DNA of 64,000 bases from Cheiracanthium punctorium (Eukaryota; Arthropoda; Arachnida; Araneae; Cheiracanthiidae), in the NCBI GenBank assembly GCA_038373885.1, contig JAWZYV010012390.1, positions 186,001 through 250,000 of the forward strand. The letters are read 5' to 3'. Below the pieces are notes generated by a model. It saw only the letters and a list, made by a program, of their open reading frames with translations. It had not been told where the DNA came from and searched no databases. The position numbers and the translations under genes were made by a program. Positions within the stretch are counted from its first letter, which is position 1, and each line of letters begins with the position of its first letter. This document shows, piece by piece, positions 1-12,621 of this stretch.

Positions 1-23
1 CGAAATCGGAGGAATCTTTAGGT

Positions 24-655
24 GGCACCAGCATCTTTAAAATGAGGAATTTGGTTCAAAGTAGACAAATCCAAATTCCTGCCAAAACGCAATTTTTGCA
101 GATTTTTGAAATTGATATCAGCCGAGTGAAGAAAATTTGTCTCTTGGGTAGGTTAATAATAGCATAAAATATTTTTAAAATCTGACAATATCTCCAGGTG
201 TCAATGGAATCTTTGAAATTGAAAATTTGAGTCCAAATAGACCCCCCCACACCAAAAAAAATAAATAAACACACAATTTTTGAAATCAATATCAGCAATG
301 TTCTGAGTGCTGAAATGTTCTTTACTTGATTGACTCTAAAGATGAAAAGCAACTTTACCTCACAGCTGTTAACGATTTTTTTCTTTGTCAAAATACCCTA
401 TTTTAAAGGTGCTGGCACTACTAGAAAATACTGTCCAACTTCAAAAAAAATGTACCACTTATTAACCAACCCAAGAAACAATGTTTTTGCACTTGGCTGA
501 TATTGATTTTGAAAATTTGCAAGAATAATTGTGTTTTCGGGAAAAATCTATTTTGGCCCAAAATTTCTGATTTAAAAGCCGCTGGCGACACCTGAAGATA
601 TTGACAAATTTCAAAAAACTTTTACACGGTTATTAGCCAACTCAAGAAACAACCT
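24..655. repeat. Inverted and partly reiterated repeat modules
   Basis: A module of about 180 bp (about 24-205) recurs in inverted orientation at about 400-592. Landmarks are TTGGGTAGGTTAATAATAG at 135-153 against TTATTAACCAACCCAAG near 459, and CAGGTGTC near 194 against GACACCTG near 587. Partial further copies lie at about 205-330 (forward) and 600-655 (inverted). The copies differ by scattered substitutions and small indels, so this is an old structure. No coding frame is convincing. It may be part of a larger element cut by the window edge. Confidence 0.6.
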
Positions 656-663
656 TTTTTTTC

Positions 664-1075
664 AATAGGATCTCATTTTCTGTGAAGTACTGGCCAACAA
701 ATCTCTTCTGCCAATTCACTTTTTTCAAACAACATTTTAATGAATTTTATAAACACGTTTTATATTTTAATGCAACAAATTTTCGAAATTTGGTTGAAAA
801 ATAAAAACTCACCCAAAAGATTAAGAAATATTTTGGCAAAACACTCATTATTTATCAAAAATATGTAGTAATTTTAAATGTTGATACAAAAACTAGAATA
901 ATGGCTTGCAATGAACAAAAATACGATTATTCACAAAAAAGGATGGAGAAAGATTTGATATAAAATCACTGTGTGCAGTCGACGGCGATATCGTTCGATA
1001 TGAACTCTTGAAATAGTCTGCAGACCTCAAGAATCTGCGACAGGCGTCACCATGTCGCACGGTTTCTGCTACCGG
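664..1075 (-). repeat. Dispersed repeat, copy A (partner at 22010-22395)
   Basis: Reading the minus strand here reproduces the plus strand at about 22010-22395 over about 400 bp with moderate divergence. Shared landmarks are GTCTGCAGAC, the ATATCGAACGATAT-type segment, the segment ending GCAAGCCATTAT, and TCTTCTGCCA against TGGCAGAAGA. Both copies can be read as ...SADY-KSSYRTI... over a short stretch, but copy B then reaches stops. No terminal repeats or target duplication were found, so the class is unknown. Confidence 0.65.
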
Positions 1076-1449
1076 AGATATTCTATTTGATTTCTTACAC
1101 TTCTTCAATAATTTTGATACTCTCTCCCCTTTATCAGAAAGTATCACAATTCGCCATACTCCGGAACAAAAATAGAAACAAAAACAAACCTTACTATTGA
1201 TTTAACTAGAATGGAATTGCCATCTCATTTGTCGCATGAAAAATCACACCACTATTAAAAAAAATACCTTCAAATTCTGCTTGTTCGAAATAACTTTTTA
1301 AATTTAAAATGCTTTATTTTGACCAAAATATGTGCTGTCACATTTACTGTAACTCTCTGTCGCTTTTCTTGTCACAAACTCAGTTCGTCCTAATTACAAG
1401 TTCTTTATTTATTTTAAAGTTTACATTATTTTTTTACAGTACAATATTA

Positions 1450-1555
1450 GGGTGATCACAAACAACCAATCCCAAGCTGAGAATAGAACCCAGACGCAAA
1501 AGGGTGGTAGAATAGTGCGCTAGCCACTACACCACCCGGGTGGCTGGTGACCAGA
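1450..1555 (-). repeat. tRNA-derived SINE fragment
   Basis: On the minus strand the sequence carries an A-box-like TGGTGTAGTGGCTAGCGCAC and, about 45 bp later, a weak B-box-like GGGTTCTATTC. That spacing is typical of RNA polymerase III promoters in tRNA-derived SINEs. A full tRNA cloverleaf is not apparent, so I call it a SINE piece and not a functional tRNA gene. It is not obviously the same family as the SINE at 61707-61944. Confidence 0.55.
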
Positions 1556-2497
1556 TTTTTGAAGAAAGAACTGCAGAGACAAATCTTGTGGTGCCCCTGC
1601 CCCAAATTCAAAAAAAATTTGGGGACATTTTATAAATTTAAAGCTTACCCCAATTAAGGATGCTTAGTTAAATAAATATAAGCTAAGCATTCATGAAATG
1701 AAATGAGTGAAATATGATTGATTTTTTAAAAAATGGGAAAAAATAAATGTTATAACTAAAATTTTGTCCCGAATTCTTTTCGGGATAAGTTGATTAGTTG
1801 GGATAAGAAGATTACAATTTGGGACAAGTTGAAAAATCCTGAGGTTAATTTACCAGGCTTAACATTTGTGGACGACCCCATAGTGTACATACACCCTAAT
1901 TATAACACAAGATATTTTTCACTAAAATCTTAGTTTCTCAAAACTTAAGCAATGAAATTTTGGAATATCCAGGGTTCGAAAAAACCCGGGCACCAGGTCG
2001 CACAGATGACCAAAAAATATCCCTTAGCAACTAGCTTTATTTTAAATCAATATTATTGAACATATATGAAGCTCCTAAAAATCTTTTCCTGGCACCTAAT
2101 ATTTTACAAATTTTTTCGACACCTAGGAATATCAACATTAATTTTGAATATGAAATGTTTTGCAAATATAACTATCAAACTTTGGCATCAAGACAAACAA
2201 TTTGCCTTTGTATTAAGTTCTTTTTTAATGTCTACAAAATTTAAAATCTAATAAAGATGTGTTGTTTCTGCTACATTTTCTGTAAAAAACATGTATTATA
2301 TTTTACCATGAAAATTTTGTCATTTATGTGAAATTATTTTGAATTAATTAATGAAATAATACTTTACAAAGCATACATGCTAACGATCTAAAGAATAACA
2401 AATACTCAAGGTCTTAAACACACGCGCACACACATTAAAAAAAAAAAACTTTTAATAAAAAAATAGTCAACTCCCTCAAATCTGCAAAAGTTTTGCC
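1556..2497. other. AT-rich intergenic stretch
   Basis: I see no supported gene or complete element. Two overlapping short frames at 2056-2251 lie in AT-rich sequence without domain-like content and look like chance openings. Confidence 0.5.
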
Positions 2498-2505
2498 AAA
2501 AGGTT

Positions 2506-2833
2506 CAGGGGCGGATCCAGAAATTACTCAAGGAAGGGCAATTTTGTACCTGAAACAGGAGGGTAGAATGTGCAAAATCATTTTATAGTTAATTAGTATA
2601 ATCAATTATACCAATTAATGTAATTAATTATTTTACTGATAAAATCTATATATAAGCGATGATTAAACAGATAGGGAGTTGTACCCGCAATACACCCCTT
2701 AGAAAAAGGCTGCATAATGTTCATTATACTTTCATTCTTTCATAATATATTTTAACAGATTATAACAGATTTTTGGACTTTGCCCAGGAGGGGGCGATCG
2801 CCCCCCACCGCCCTCCCCTTGGATCCACGCCTG
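2506..2833. mobile_element. hAT-type MITE, CAGGGGCGGATCC family, copy 1
   Basis: The element starts CAGGGGCGGATCCAG and ends TTGGATCCACGCCTG, which are imperfect inverted ends. It is flanked by an exact 8-bp direct repeat AAAAGGTT (2498-2505 and 2834-2841). Termini of the CAGGG type plus an 8-bp duplication are hallmarks of hAT transposition. The 328-bp interior is AT-rich and non-coding. A second copy lies at 3245-3561. Confidence 0.85.
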
Positions 2834-3083
2834 AAAAGGTTGTGAAGATTATAGGCCATTGTCTTTGTTTACATTTTTCTTTTGCAGATTTAGATTGAGT
2901 TGATGATCATTCATAAATAGATATTAAAATAAAAAGATGATTTCTAAAAAATTTTAAGATAAAAGTATTTTTTTCAATAGTAACTCAACTTTTATCAATG
3001 TTTGAAAGTAAATAATTTAAACATACTCAAATAATACATATGCGTATAGCAATAAAATTCATATTTATTTAAAAAATGTAAAA

Positions 3084-4187
3084 TACCATACTTAGTTAAA
3101 AACAGTTAAAAGCCACTAAAATCAGTTTAAAATATTGAAAACATAACACACCAAGTGTTTTTTCAAGCGCGTTCGGCTGCTCAGCCCGCAGCCATCTTCA
3201 GAATTGGCGAGGATCTCAGGGTTGGCAAGTTTTTGACAACTGATCAGGGGCGGATCCAGAAATCACTCAAGGAGGGGACGATTTTGCACCTGAAAAAAGG
3301 GGGTAGAATGCGCAAAATCATTTTATAAGTAATATAATTAAATGTACCAATTAATGTAATTAATTATATTATTAATAAAATCTATATATGAGCTCTGATT
3401 AAAAAGGACAGGGAGTAGTACCCGCCATACACCCCTTAGGAAAAGGCTACTTAATTTTCATTATACCTTCATAATATATTTTAAGTTATTATAACAGAGT
3501 TTGGGACTTCGCCCAGGAGGGGGCAATTGCCCCCACCACCCTCCCCTTGGATCCGCATCTGCAATTGATGGTTTTGTCGGGTTTTAACTATCATGTCAAA
3601 AACCCCTTTTTGACATAGTTTTTGACAATAAGTGTCAAAAACCTAAAATTCTGTCCTAAAATAGTGTAAATCTATTTTTTGAAATAAAATTGCTTATTAC
3701 AAATTTCCTCATTTTTTTACTTTAGCACTTGAGTAAACTTTTGGACAATTTTAGTCAGAACAAACTGCATATTTTGTTCAAAATTTCCAAGATTAATTTT
3801 GGTTCAATAAGTGGCTTAAAATACAAAATAATAATAATAAGCTACAACTGTAACTATGCAAATATATTAAAGATATATCAAAAAACAGTGTCATAAATTT
3901 ACTGTGCTTGTTCTGAATAAATGCACACCCTGATTATTGCACAGGCATTTGGGTCCATGCCCTGGGTACACGTGCAGAAGCAGGCCAAAAAATTGAGTTT
4001 AGAGCTATGTATAGGGGCACAAAAATTGAACTAGCTATATGTAGGGGCACAAAGTTTTAAAAGTGCACTGGGCACAAAAATGTTATTGTCTGGCCCTGAA
4101 TAAACAAATTTGCACTTGACAAAACACTTTGTGTGCCATGTTTTTAATATTTTAAACGGATTTTAACTGTTTTTAACTAAGTATTGG
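3084..4187. mobile_element. Element or fold-back with ~80-bp inverted repeats
   Basis: An 80-bp arm at 3084-3168 (containing CTTAGTTAAAAACAGTTAAA) is repeated in inverted orientation at 4114-4187 (containing TTTTAACTGTTTTTAACTAAG). Between the arms sits the second CAGGGGCGGATCC MITE plus about 550 bp of unassigned sequence. No target duplication could be fixed, so the superfamily is open. Confidence 0.55.
3245..3561. mobile_element. hAT-type MITE, CAGGGGCGGATCC family, copy 2
   Basis: This is the same family and orientation as 2506-2833, with ends CAGGGGCGGATCCAG and TTGGATCCGCATCTG. The flanks CAACTGAT (3237-3244) and CAATTGAT (3562-3569) match at 7 of 8 positions, consistent with a decayed hAT target duplication. 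It is nested inside the 3084-4187 inverted-repeat structure. Confidence 0.8.
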
Positions 4188-5081
4188 AAATACTTCCGAG
4201 TAAGACTATTAACTTATGTAAAATAAAATATTTCAAATGCAAATGAAAATTCATAATTGATTATTCTTTAAATTATTTAACCACTGATGTAATAGTGGTT
4301 TGTTTTAAATTTTTACATTTGTTCTCAGAAATTTTATCTTGATAACTGAGCAAAAATGCAATTTCTTGTTCGGAAATAAAAGATTTTTTTGAAAGAAAAC
4401 TAATGTAATTCTCCCCAATTTTAAAACCCTTCGTCAAGGAATATTTTTTCTTAGATTCTGTTTCAGAATCACTTTGGGATGGATTGTATCAATATTGTAT
4501 AATGCTAAATTTCAACAAATGGATATTTTAATTACGATTATAGCATTAGCTGATAGCATTACAGAGAATTTTTTGGCAACAACTGTTGTGGCAACCAAAT
4601 TGCTGTTAATAATTGAATTAAAAAAATACCTTTGTATAATTTCAGCAGTCGATGTAGATCCATTTGAATTAATCATTCAGTCGACTCTCCACAACTCCTT
4701 AAAATGCGACCATAGGAATGTCAGTCGATAGCACACCAGTCCCTGCATGATTATAATGAAGATCAGGAATAAGAATCAAAAGTTGTTTGAACTTTTTTAT
4801 GTTAAATTTAATAATAATAAATAAATTGCAAAGTTGGCAATGTTAATGTAAACCGAAACGGGATTATTAATCTTAATTTACTTTCAGATTGATAAATGCC
4901 TGGTTTTTCTTAAACTCTCTAGATTTTTTTTTGGGGGGGGAGGGAGGGGGCCTGGGGGCCTATTCTTAAAAGAAATGAGTTATGTGCTAAATTTTTAACA
5001 GTAATGAACACAGATAAAGAGATCATTTGACATTTTGACAACATATTCTGCTGAGCAAAAGGATTTTGTTTACACTATATT
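4188..5081. other. AT-rich intergenic stretch with a G-rich run
   Basis: No gene is supported. A purine/G-rich run lies at about 4932-4960. A short open frame at 4474-4731 has no recognisable domain. Confidence 0.45.
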
Positions 5082-5082
5082 C

Positions 5083-5117
5083 AGGGATAAAGCAAATATC
5101 ATGTTTGCTTTATCCCT
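5083..5117. repeat. Perfect 14-bp stem hairpin
   Basis: AGGGATAAAGCAAA (5083-5096) and its exact reverse complement (5104-5117) are separated by 7 bases. There is no T-run after it and no bacterial context, so I do not call it a terminator. It may be a transposon end or a chance hairpin. Confidence 0.5.
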
Positions 5118-5217
5118 TAGATTAGCTATTCAGCAACCCTTTGGCGGGGTTGTATAGTTTTATGATGTCATGAGAAAATATGCTTTTTGAAGGAATTATG
5201 TGACTGGTTGAACGAAT

Positions 5218-5412
5218 TTCAAGGAATTTAACAGCAAAGTAACTGAACTTGAATTCGCCGTGAATAGAAGTCGTGTCGTCTGGTCCTCTGCTTGTATGAG
5301 CTCTAATGAAATCGGTTCATTTTACGATGAGTTGTTTCTTAATTCTTTATCGAGTGATTTTCGACAAAAGTTTGTTGCGAGTTGTACAGAATATGTATCT
5401 AGCATGTGTTGA
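5218..5412 (+). other. Possible exon or coding remnant, unassigned
   Basis: A reading frame of 64 codons runs from just after an in-frame stop to TGA at 5410-5412. It contains FYDELFLNSLSSDFRQKF and has a more protein-like composition (acidic and basic residues mixed with aromatics) than the AT-rich surroundings. There is no ATG near its start, so if real it would be a terminal exon or a decayed fragment. I do not recognise the family. The polyadenylation-like AATAAA at about 5480 is compatible with a terminal exon but is common in AT-rich DNA. Confidence 0.25.
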
Positions 5413-8400
5413 GCTACAGTTATTATGCTTATTTGAATGCTTGTGATGGATTCATTTGTGACAAACTCCCGCTGTTAATGAATAAAATTTGAGGTATGTG
5501 GAGCTTTTATTTATTGAAATGTTTATGCTTTGCTTTACGGTACACTGGTGTATAGTTAAAAATATTTATGGTCTTGTGTTTTCATAATTATGTAAGGTTT
5601 TTAGTATGTTGTGTTATTTTTTATGAATTGGGATGAAAAAATAAAAAATTTTAAGGTTTTAAGAAGGATGTTTAATTTTATTTTTTATATGGGTTTGCTC
5701 CTGATTTAAAGAATTCCCATATAATTTTTAGTTTTAATATGAATAAATATGTTAGGATTTTTGAATTGTTTGATCAGATCTGATTCTATACTGAATAATA
5801 GTGTAAATTTTGTGTGTTTTGAAGGTATTAAATCCAAAAATCACAGTGGGAGGAGGTAGTCTGTTTATTATAGTGGTTTTCTGTTATTTATACAGTGTTT
5901 TTAACAATTTATGAAAATATTTGCAGTATATTTCACGTGCACTATTCAGATTAAATATGATTGAATATATAAGTATTTTTGAGTTTTTTTGGGGGGGGGG
6001 TAATCGGTTTATTTGAGTGTTTTTCAAAAAATTGTAAACTGATTTTAACATTTTAGCGGAAATTTCTCTGTATAAGTATGTGCAGAAACATATTTTAGTA
6101 TTTTGCATATTTTGAAGGTTATGGTTTATTTTTTAACGTACCCAGAGCTAGTGCTTTGTTTATGTACATTTTCTTTATAATTGCATTTGAAATGTGTACA
6201 AATGTTTTAATGTGTTTAGATAAGTGCATTGTAGTTCTGGGCTTATTTTGTTGCTTATGTGTCTATGCATGTTTATGTTTTGTTTGGCACGAAAGAGAAG
6301 TTGCCAAGGTTAGACGTTGGCGACAAAAAAAAGTCGCCAACTCAACCGACACCTGCTTATGGTATTATTCACAAGCATGTTTACCTTTTTTACTTGTTTT
6401 TTATGACAGTGAATTTGTAACTTAAAATAGAGACAGAACTGTTTCGAAAATTACAAATGCTCAGATGAAGAACATCATTTTTAAGATATTGTATTAAAAT
6501 TATGCAAAAAGATTTCCATAGTTTAATATAACCACATAGTTACAAAGTATACATATAAGCCTGTTATATAATCAAATAGAAAGACACTCTTTATATGAGC
6601 TTTCAAAAATAAATGCTTGTATACCTGTACATAAATAGTTCAAAATTTTTTTCTATGATTAACATTTCAATTAATGTCTCAGCTTCTTTTAAGATCAGGA
6701 AATTGTAGAAAGTAAACAAACTATCGACCGAACTCCAAACTTAGCGACAGATCGGCACTGGCGAGGACTAGGACACCTGCTAACGAAATTTCCCTCATTT
6801 TTTCTTTCTATTAAATAATGTAAAATACAATGTGAATGTTTGTTCAGAATAAAATGTAAGTGGTCTGCGGTTTACATTTATTTCTCGGGCCGTTGTAATC
6901 AGTTGTATCCGGCCTCGTTCGATAGCATGTTCTTGTTCGTAGAACGACCGGGTAGGCTTACGCTTAGGATTTCATTCAATGTTTGGGGAAAAAGTATGCT
7001 AATTTCCTTAAAGTATTTAATACATTTACAACATTGAAATAATGAAACAAGTCACTTACCTCATTACAATCGGAAAATTATACACTTTTGGCTCGTCTTG
7101 CATCTTGCATCGAAATCAAATCCAAATCATGTTGTCTTTTACTTCATCCCAATCGCGCGCTTTGATGACTCGCACCCGACTCGATTAACAAGTCATAGTA
7201 GCTTCGCTTCGATTGTGTGCATCTTCGGTCGGGAAATTTCCGGTCCTACGTCACATTTGGGCACGGACGTCATAGATTAGCGAGACTCTACCGTAATTTA
7301 AAGGAGCAGTCGCGATTTCAGTAAGAAAAGGGCTTCTTCATATTCAAAATGTAGATTTACGAGGGTTTCTTCTTCATTTACGAAAACGAGATTTCCCCTA
7401 AAAAATGAGCGGTAAATTCTCGTAAATTTATTTTTATTTTTTACAGTGTAGTTTCACAAGTGGATATTTAATATACTTTAAAATAACTAAATACACAAAT
7501 GAGAAAGACATTTTTATAATGAATATTTCACGAACGTAGTCGTATTTCCTACGTTATTTTGAACAATTCAAGATTAATCTTTAACAAATGATGTATTAAA
7601 GCGCATTTCAGTGTTTTCGGGATATCCTGTATATTGGAGAAAATTGACAAAATACGCTCTATAGCGCGATCCCTAAATTAATTATTCTTTAATAAAGACA
7701 TTTCATGTAGTATATATTATTCTTTTGTCGCTTTCTCAATCGAACTTAGGAATTGAGCAAGCGTAATACGCTTGTACAAAATATTAACTACATTTGAAGT
7801 TTCTGTATAAACGGGCAAAAATCAATAATTTATAATTTACTGTATTTCTGCACTGTACCAGATGTAAGTTTTAATCACATAATCAAGGCATATATAACTG
7901 GTAAATAACATTTTCAACTGGAAAAATTAAATTGTCTTAATAGTATCACAACCTCATGCTTATTTACAAGAATAAAAACTACTCAAGTAATACGATTTCT
8001 GATTAAAATAATTTATTTATAAATAACACATGAGTAATTATTCACTAAACATGACTTACATACATATTTTTTGAATTTCTAACTGCATTATAAGCGTTCA
8101 CTTACCTTTACATTCAGAGCAAAATGTTCGAATTTTAGGATAAATTTTCATGAAAGAAAATGGCGCAAGATTCACAAATCGATTACCTACATCTAAAGTT
8201 CTTTAGTACGACAAAAGTATGAAAAAATTGTTTTAAAATAATAAAATAATATAACATGTATAATACTTAGAATAATAAAATAGAATACTGTGACTGGAAA
8301 ACAGGCCTCAATGATAAACTCATTTTTAGCGATGGCAACTCATAAGCAGGCCCGTTGCTTAGCGATGGCCCCGCGTTAACCGACTGGTGCAATATTAGAC

Positions 8401-8682
8401 CCCTATGTAATTAATACTTTTGAAAAACAATTGAAAATGGAAATAAAGTCTAATTATTTTATGTAATTTTAAACAGCAAAATATTTATTCTCAGGCAATA
8501 ACCATGTTTTATTTAAGATGTTAAAAGTTCAAATAGATGGGTTTGCGTTTCAATTCGAAAAAACTTAATTTGATATAGTACATATAATAGATATTTTATA
8601 GAAAAATAAAAGCAATAATTTTTCTTCAAACAAGTATAACTGTGCTTAGTTGAAGTGGTGCATGCCTCACTTTTATCTATTT
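5413..8682. other. Gene-poor AT-rich stretch
   Basis: No convincing gene was found. A frame at 6156-6425 is Cys-rich and hydrophobic, but its composition follows the TG-rich DNA. Sequence at about 6850-7000 and 7100-7320 is less AT-rich and includes GGACGTCAT, which could be regulatory or a decayed exon; nothing decisive supports either. Confidence 0.4.
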
Positions 8683-8690
8683 GGTAACAT

Positions 8691-11273
8691 TAGGGATGGA
8701 CGCGAGACGTGCGAGACGAGAATCGGGGCTGTCTCGTCTCGTCTCGCAGTGGTAAACCTCTGTCTCGTCTCGCGTCTCGTCTCGTCTCGCAAACACTGTG
8801 TCTCGTCTCGCGTCTCGCAAAGAAATTGCTGTCTCGTCTCGCGCGAGACGCGAGACGTCTCGCGAGTCTCGCAAAATTAAGGACTGCGATTTCGTTACCA
8901 CTTTATACTAACTTATTATTGGGATTTTATTGAAAATTAATATTAATAATAACAATTACTTACATATAGCCACATTAGTAGATATATTAATAACTATATC
9001 AGCATATATCGGCATTTGAAGTAAAAGAAATTGAGATTTAATACATATATATATAATGTCACACCGAAAATATAGTATTTATTTTTATTTACTAGCTGCG
9101 CGTGCCCGTTCTTCGCACTGTAGTAAACGAAAATTTTCCTAACATGAGTAATTTCAATTAATTCCAGTGATGTGGAATCTCAAATAAAAGCAAAATTATT
9201 TGACTCTTGATGTAAAGTTTGCGTCATGAGTATTAACCTGGCATCATTGCAATATAATGACTCAAAAAACTACGTCAGTGTCATTCGCAATCAGAAAAGT
9301 GAAAAGCTTAACGGTTTGCAGAGAACTCCCGACTTTCAAAATGTGTTATTTCTACATCATACTGTAGTTCTACATCATACTGTTCAAGTTGTAGCAATAA
9401 ATACCTCAGACACTACATGAAATGGACAGCCGTTTGTTTTAAAATAGCTGCGCACCCGCTCTTCATACGAGAAGTAGCGAATATTTTACTAAAATCATAT
9501 CTGCATGAGACAAAACAGATTTTTTTTTTTTAAGTTCAAGTAATCTCCTCTGTTGAAATTACTGCGGGATATATTAACACAAATTAGAATTACTTATCGT
9601 TCAGTTGGTTGTAAGATAACCCTTGAAAAATTATAAACAGAACACTTTTAGTCTTTATTAAATCTCTACTATTTACTTTAACGTCAATTTCAAGTCTCTA
9701 AAATATGTGTAATTTTTATATTAATGAAAACAAGATTATATTAACGATAATTATAATTACTTGCCTAATATTTCCAATAACATTACCGTGTGTGCATTTT
9801 TAGATTTCATTATAGTATCTCAGTTGGTTCATAGACGTCTTATTTTTTGTTTATATTTTAAATTACTGAACATTTAATTTGTTGAAGACTATCCGTTTGT
9901 ATTTTTCCACAATAATTTTTAGCGATAGTACTACAGTCGTTATGGTCGCCCTGTTTACAGAAAAATTAAACCATAATTCCCCTAATGTATATCCAGTGTG
10001 GATTTAAAAAAAAATGAAAAGACATCTAACAGGCGAAGATAATTTTAGAATAGGAACCCAACTGCAAGATAAAATGATGGGGAGTAAAAAAATTTATAAA
10101 AGTTTTGCAAGCCGAAGGAATGGAAAGCATGATAATATAAACGAAAAGAGAAATAGTTTTTAAAAAAATTGCTTGCATTTCTTTCCGTCCGATATTAATA
10201 TATAAGAATAAAAAATGTCATTTTAATCTCTATAAAATAGGCCAACAATAGGGATTTAACCGCCCCTAGAAAGTTGTTACCAGGGTGGGCGCCCCCCCCC
10301 CTACGCACGCCGCAACGTGCGGGAAAGTTTGAGGATAATATCGGTACAAGGATATTTCAACCAAGGATATTCAACCATATTTCAACCTACGCAGACTAAG
10401 CATCAATGCGAATGCAAGTTGCTCTACTTCTAATCTCTCTCTGATATAACCGAAACCCGATTATCACAGGGGCAAGGGGTGCCCCTGAAGAAAAAGGGGG
10501 CCCATATATATCCCGATTATCTAAATTATAAATTCATATGTACTGAAATAGTAATTGTGGGGAAAAAACTGAATTTCCTCTATAATATAGGTATTACCTA
10601 ATTGTCTATCACTAGATCAAGTTAGAGATATTTTTTTGGGGTGATAAATACGGTTTGATTAAAGTACAAAAACTACAGTTAACTGAAATGCAATTCTCGA
10701 GTACAACAGCGGTCAAAACTGTGTTAAAATGCTTTAAAAAGGGGGGCTCAGTAAAGGGGCTTAATGCGTAAAATAGGGGATAGTAAGGGGGGCCCCAAAC
10801 TTAATGCCCCGGGCCCCGTCTAAAAGTGGTCAGATTTGAACATACCGTACCGCCTTTCCTATTTACTTATTATTTTTCTTTCAACTCTTCTCTGTTTTCT
10901 TTTTTTTTCCGCCTCTTTCTTTATCCTCTCCTTTGTGTGTTTTGTATATCTCTCGTCTGTTCTAATTTTAAATGTTACGTGTTTGTGCGTATTGTAGAGT
11001 GCTGATAGTATACCAGGACCGAAAACGAAGGAGACGCAAGTTAAACGGTAGAGGCTTCAGGCAAATTGTCGCTTTTCAGATCGTATTTATGCGAGACGGA
11101 AAAAAATGCGAGAATTCTCGCGAAAAAACTCGCGCGAGACAAGACTCTGTCTCGTCTCGCGTCTCGTCCCGCAAAATATTTTCTTTCTCGTCTCGCAAAA
11201 ATAATGCCTGTCTCGTCTCGCGTCTCGTCTCACGAGACAATGCAAGAATTCTCGCGTCTCGCGTCCATCCCTG
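8691..11273. mobile_element. Non-autonomous hAT element with GTCTCG subterminal arrays (copy 1)
   Basis: The ends are TAGGGATGGACGCGAGACG (8691) and CGCGTCTCGCGTCCATCCCTG (to 11273), forming terminal inverted repeats. Exact 8-bp duplications GGTAACAT flank it (8683-8690 and 11274-11281). Both subterminal regions (8698-8876 and 11090-11268) are packed with GTCTCG/CGAGAC hexamers in both orientations. Arrays of short subterminal motifs serve as transposase binding sites in studied hAT elements; here that role is inferred. No transposase frame is visible. The stretch from about 9092 to about 9990 is absent from the sister copy at 39261-49704 and opens with ACTAGCTGCGCGTGCCCG, so it is probably a separate insertion. 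The element lies about 100 bp upstream of the BEN gene start. Confidence 0.85.
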
Positions 11274-11380
11274 GGTAACATGTAGTTTGTGTTAAAGTAA
11301 AGTGGCAATCGCTTTTTCTATTTCAGCTTCAGCGAGAACATTACGATTACGTTTGTTGTATCGAAAAAGCTTATTTAAAC

Positions 11381-11615
11381 ATGGATTCTTCCTTTAATTT
11401 AAATAAAATGGTCATTTTCGTTCACTTTTATGAGGAAAACAAGTACTCAGTACTTAGACTGACAAAAGCTGTTTCTTCGTATGAAAAAATTGATGTTTCT
11501 TCGTGGGATACATGCACCACCATAGATGTTCTATGGAATGGAACAACGTATCCTGGGAATATCATTCAGTTTGGAGTTAAGGTCTATATTCTGTTTTGTC
11601 TTGAAAATAAATTCA
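11381..11615 (+). other. BEN gene exon 1 (3' boundary uncertain)
   Basis: This is the start exon, ATG at 11381 after TTATTTAAAC. It gives a globular N-terminal segment rich in aromatic residues ending YPGNIIQFG. Open sequence continues to TGA at 11627-11629. The candidate donor at 11616 (GTGTAG) keeps phase with exon 2, but the added VKVYILFCLENKF looks intron-like. Confidence 0.55.
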
Positions 11616-11906
11616 GTGTAGGGGGCTGATCTCTATAACCCCTTCCAAAATTTTAATCGTGAAATATTGTAACATTCATATTGATATGAAAACTACCATC
11701 TAGAAAATTTTAATTAAAAGCTTACATTATTGAGTTTAAATTACTATTGCAATTATAGCAGAAACTTATTGTAATGAAAGTAGCTTAATTTAAGATAAAG
11801 ATTAACCGTAGAAATAAAAACAAAAAGCTCAGCCCCTCTAAAACAATTTTATGTAGAATATCAATTGCATGTTGTTACTGATTTTCTTTCATTACACTTC
11901 TTCCAG

Positions 11907-12054
11907 ACAGCAAAAAAGAAATGGATATATTAATTGACAGAATTGCAAGTGGAGAAATCAATAAGTCAGATATTCAAGTGCTGCAAGACCCCACATTAGA
12001 GAGCCGAACTAAACATCTGACTGAGAACACCTGCAAAGCGGCCATTTCGCTTAA
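11907..12054 (+). other. BEN gene exon 2
   Basis: This 148-nt exon has a pyrimidine-rich acceptor tract ending TTCTTCCAG and a donor AA|GTATGA. It encodes SKKEMDILIDRIASGEINKS and then LQDPTLESRTKHLTENTCKA, charged and probably helical. Splicing to exon 3 at 18079 gives an uninterrupted frame. Confidence 0.7.
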
Positions 12055-12621
12055 GTATGATTTTATTATGTAGTAAATATTTACATTAAGAATATTTTAC
12101 TTCCAACTCGAGATGCACCGAAGACCATATTTTACCGAATTCGGGTGACATTTTTTAATTGTAATATTTGTATATTATGGAGGATCTGGCACCGCCACGC
12201 CGTTGCCTGAGGTCATTAGCAACAACAACACAACACCAATATTTGTAAATTTATTTTATGCTAATTTAAAATAGAAATGTGTTTTCTCTATTATATGCCA
12301 TAAAATGTTTTCGTGGGTTTCATTTAACATCCTAAATTTATCTACATTATATATATTTAGTTTGAAATAAGTAGAATATAAAATAAATGATTCCAGCAGT
12401 AAATGGCTAATTTGGTTTCTGTTTAACTGCAACTCCAAAAGTAAAGTAATATTGGCTTGACCACTGCTTGGGAGGACTAACTATATCCCTCACTAGGTTA
12501 AGCCTGCTGTGGAGACTGCTGCCTACGTTGAAGAAGGGTGGTGCGCATAAAATCTGCCATGGCTTTAATGTCTGCTGTGTCAGGGTTAGAAAAAAGTAGG
12601 GATGCATGAATATTCGGTATA

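Noticed and set aside
1450..1555. Functional tRNA gene
   Set aside because: Box-like motifs are present but no complete cloverleaf or acceptor stem pairing was found. A SINE remnant fits better.
6156..6425. Cys-rich, hydrophobic 89-codon frame as a secreted or membrane peptide
   Set aside because: Its composition follows TG-rich DNA. No signal-peptide cleavage pattern, splice context or homology is evident.
8698..8876. CRISPR-like or minisatellite reading of the GTCTCG clusters
   Set aside because: The hexamers occur in both orientations at irregular spacing without spacers and only near element termini with 8-bp target duplications. They are subterminal repeats of a hAT element.
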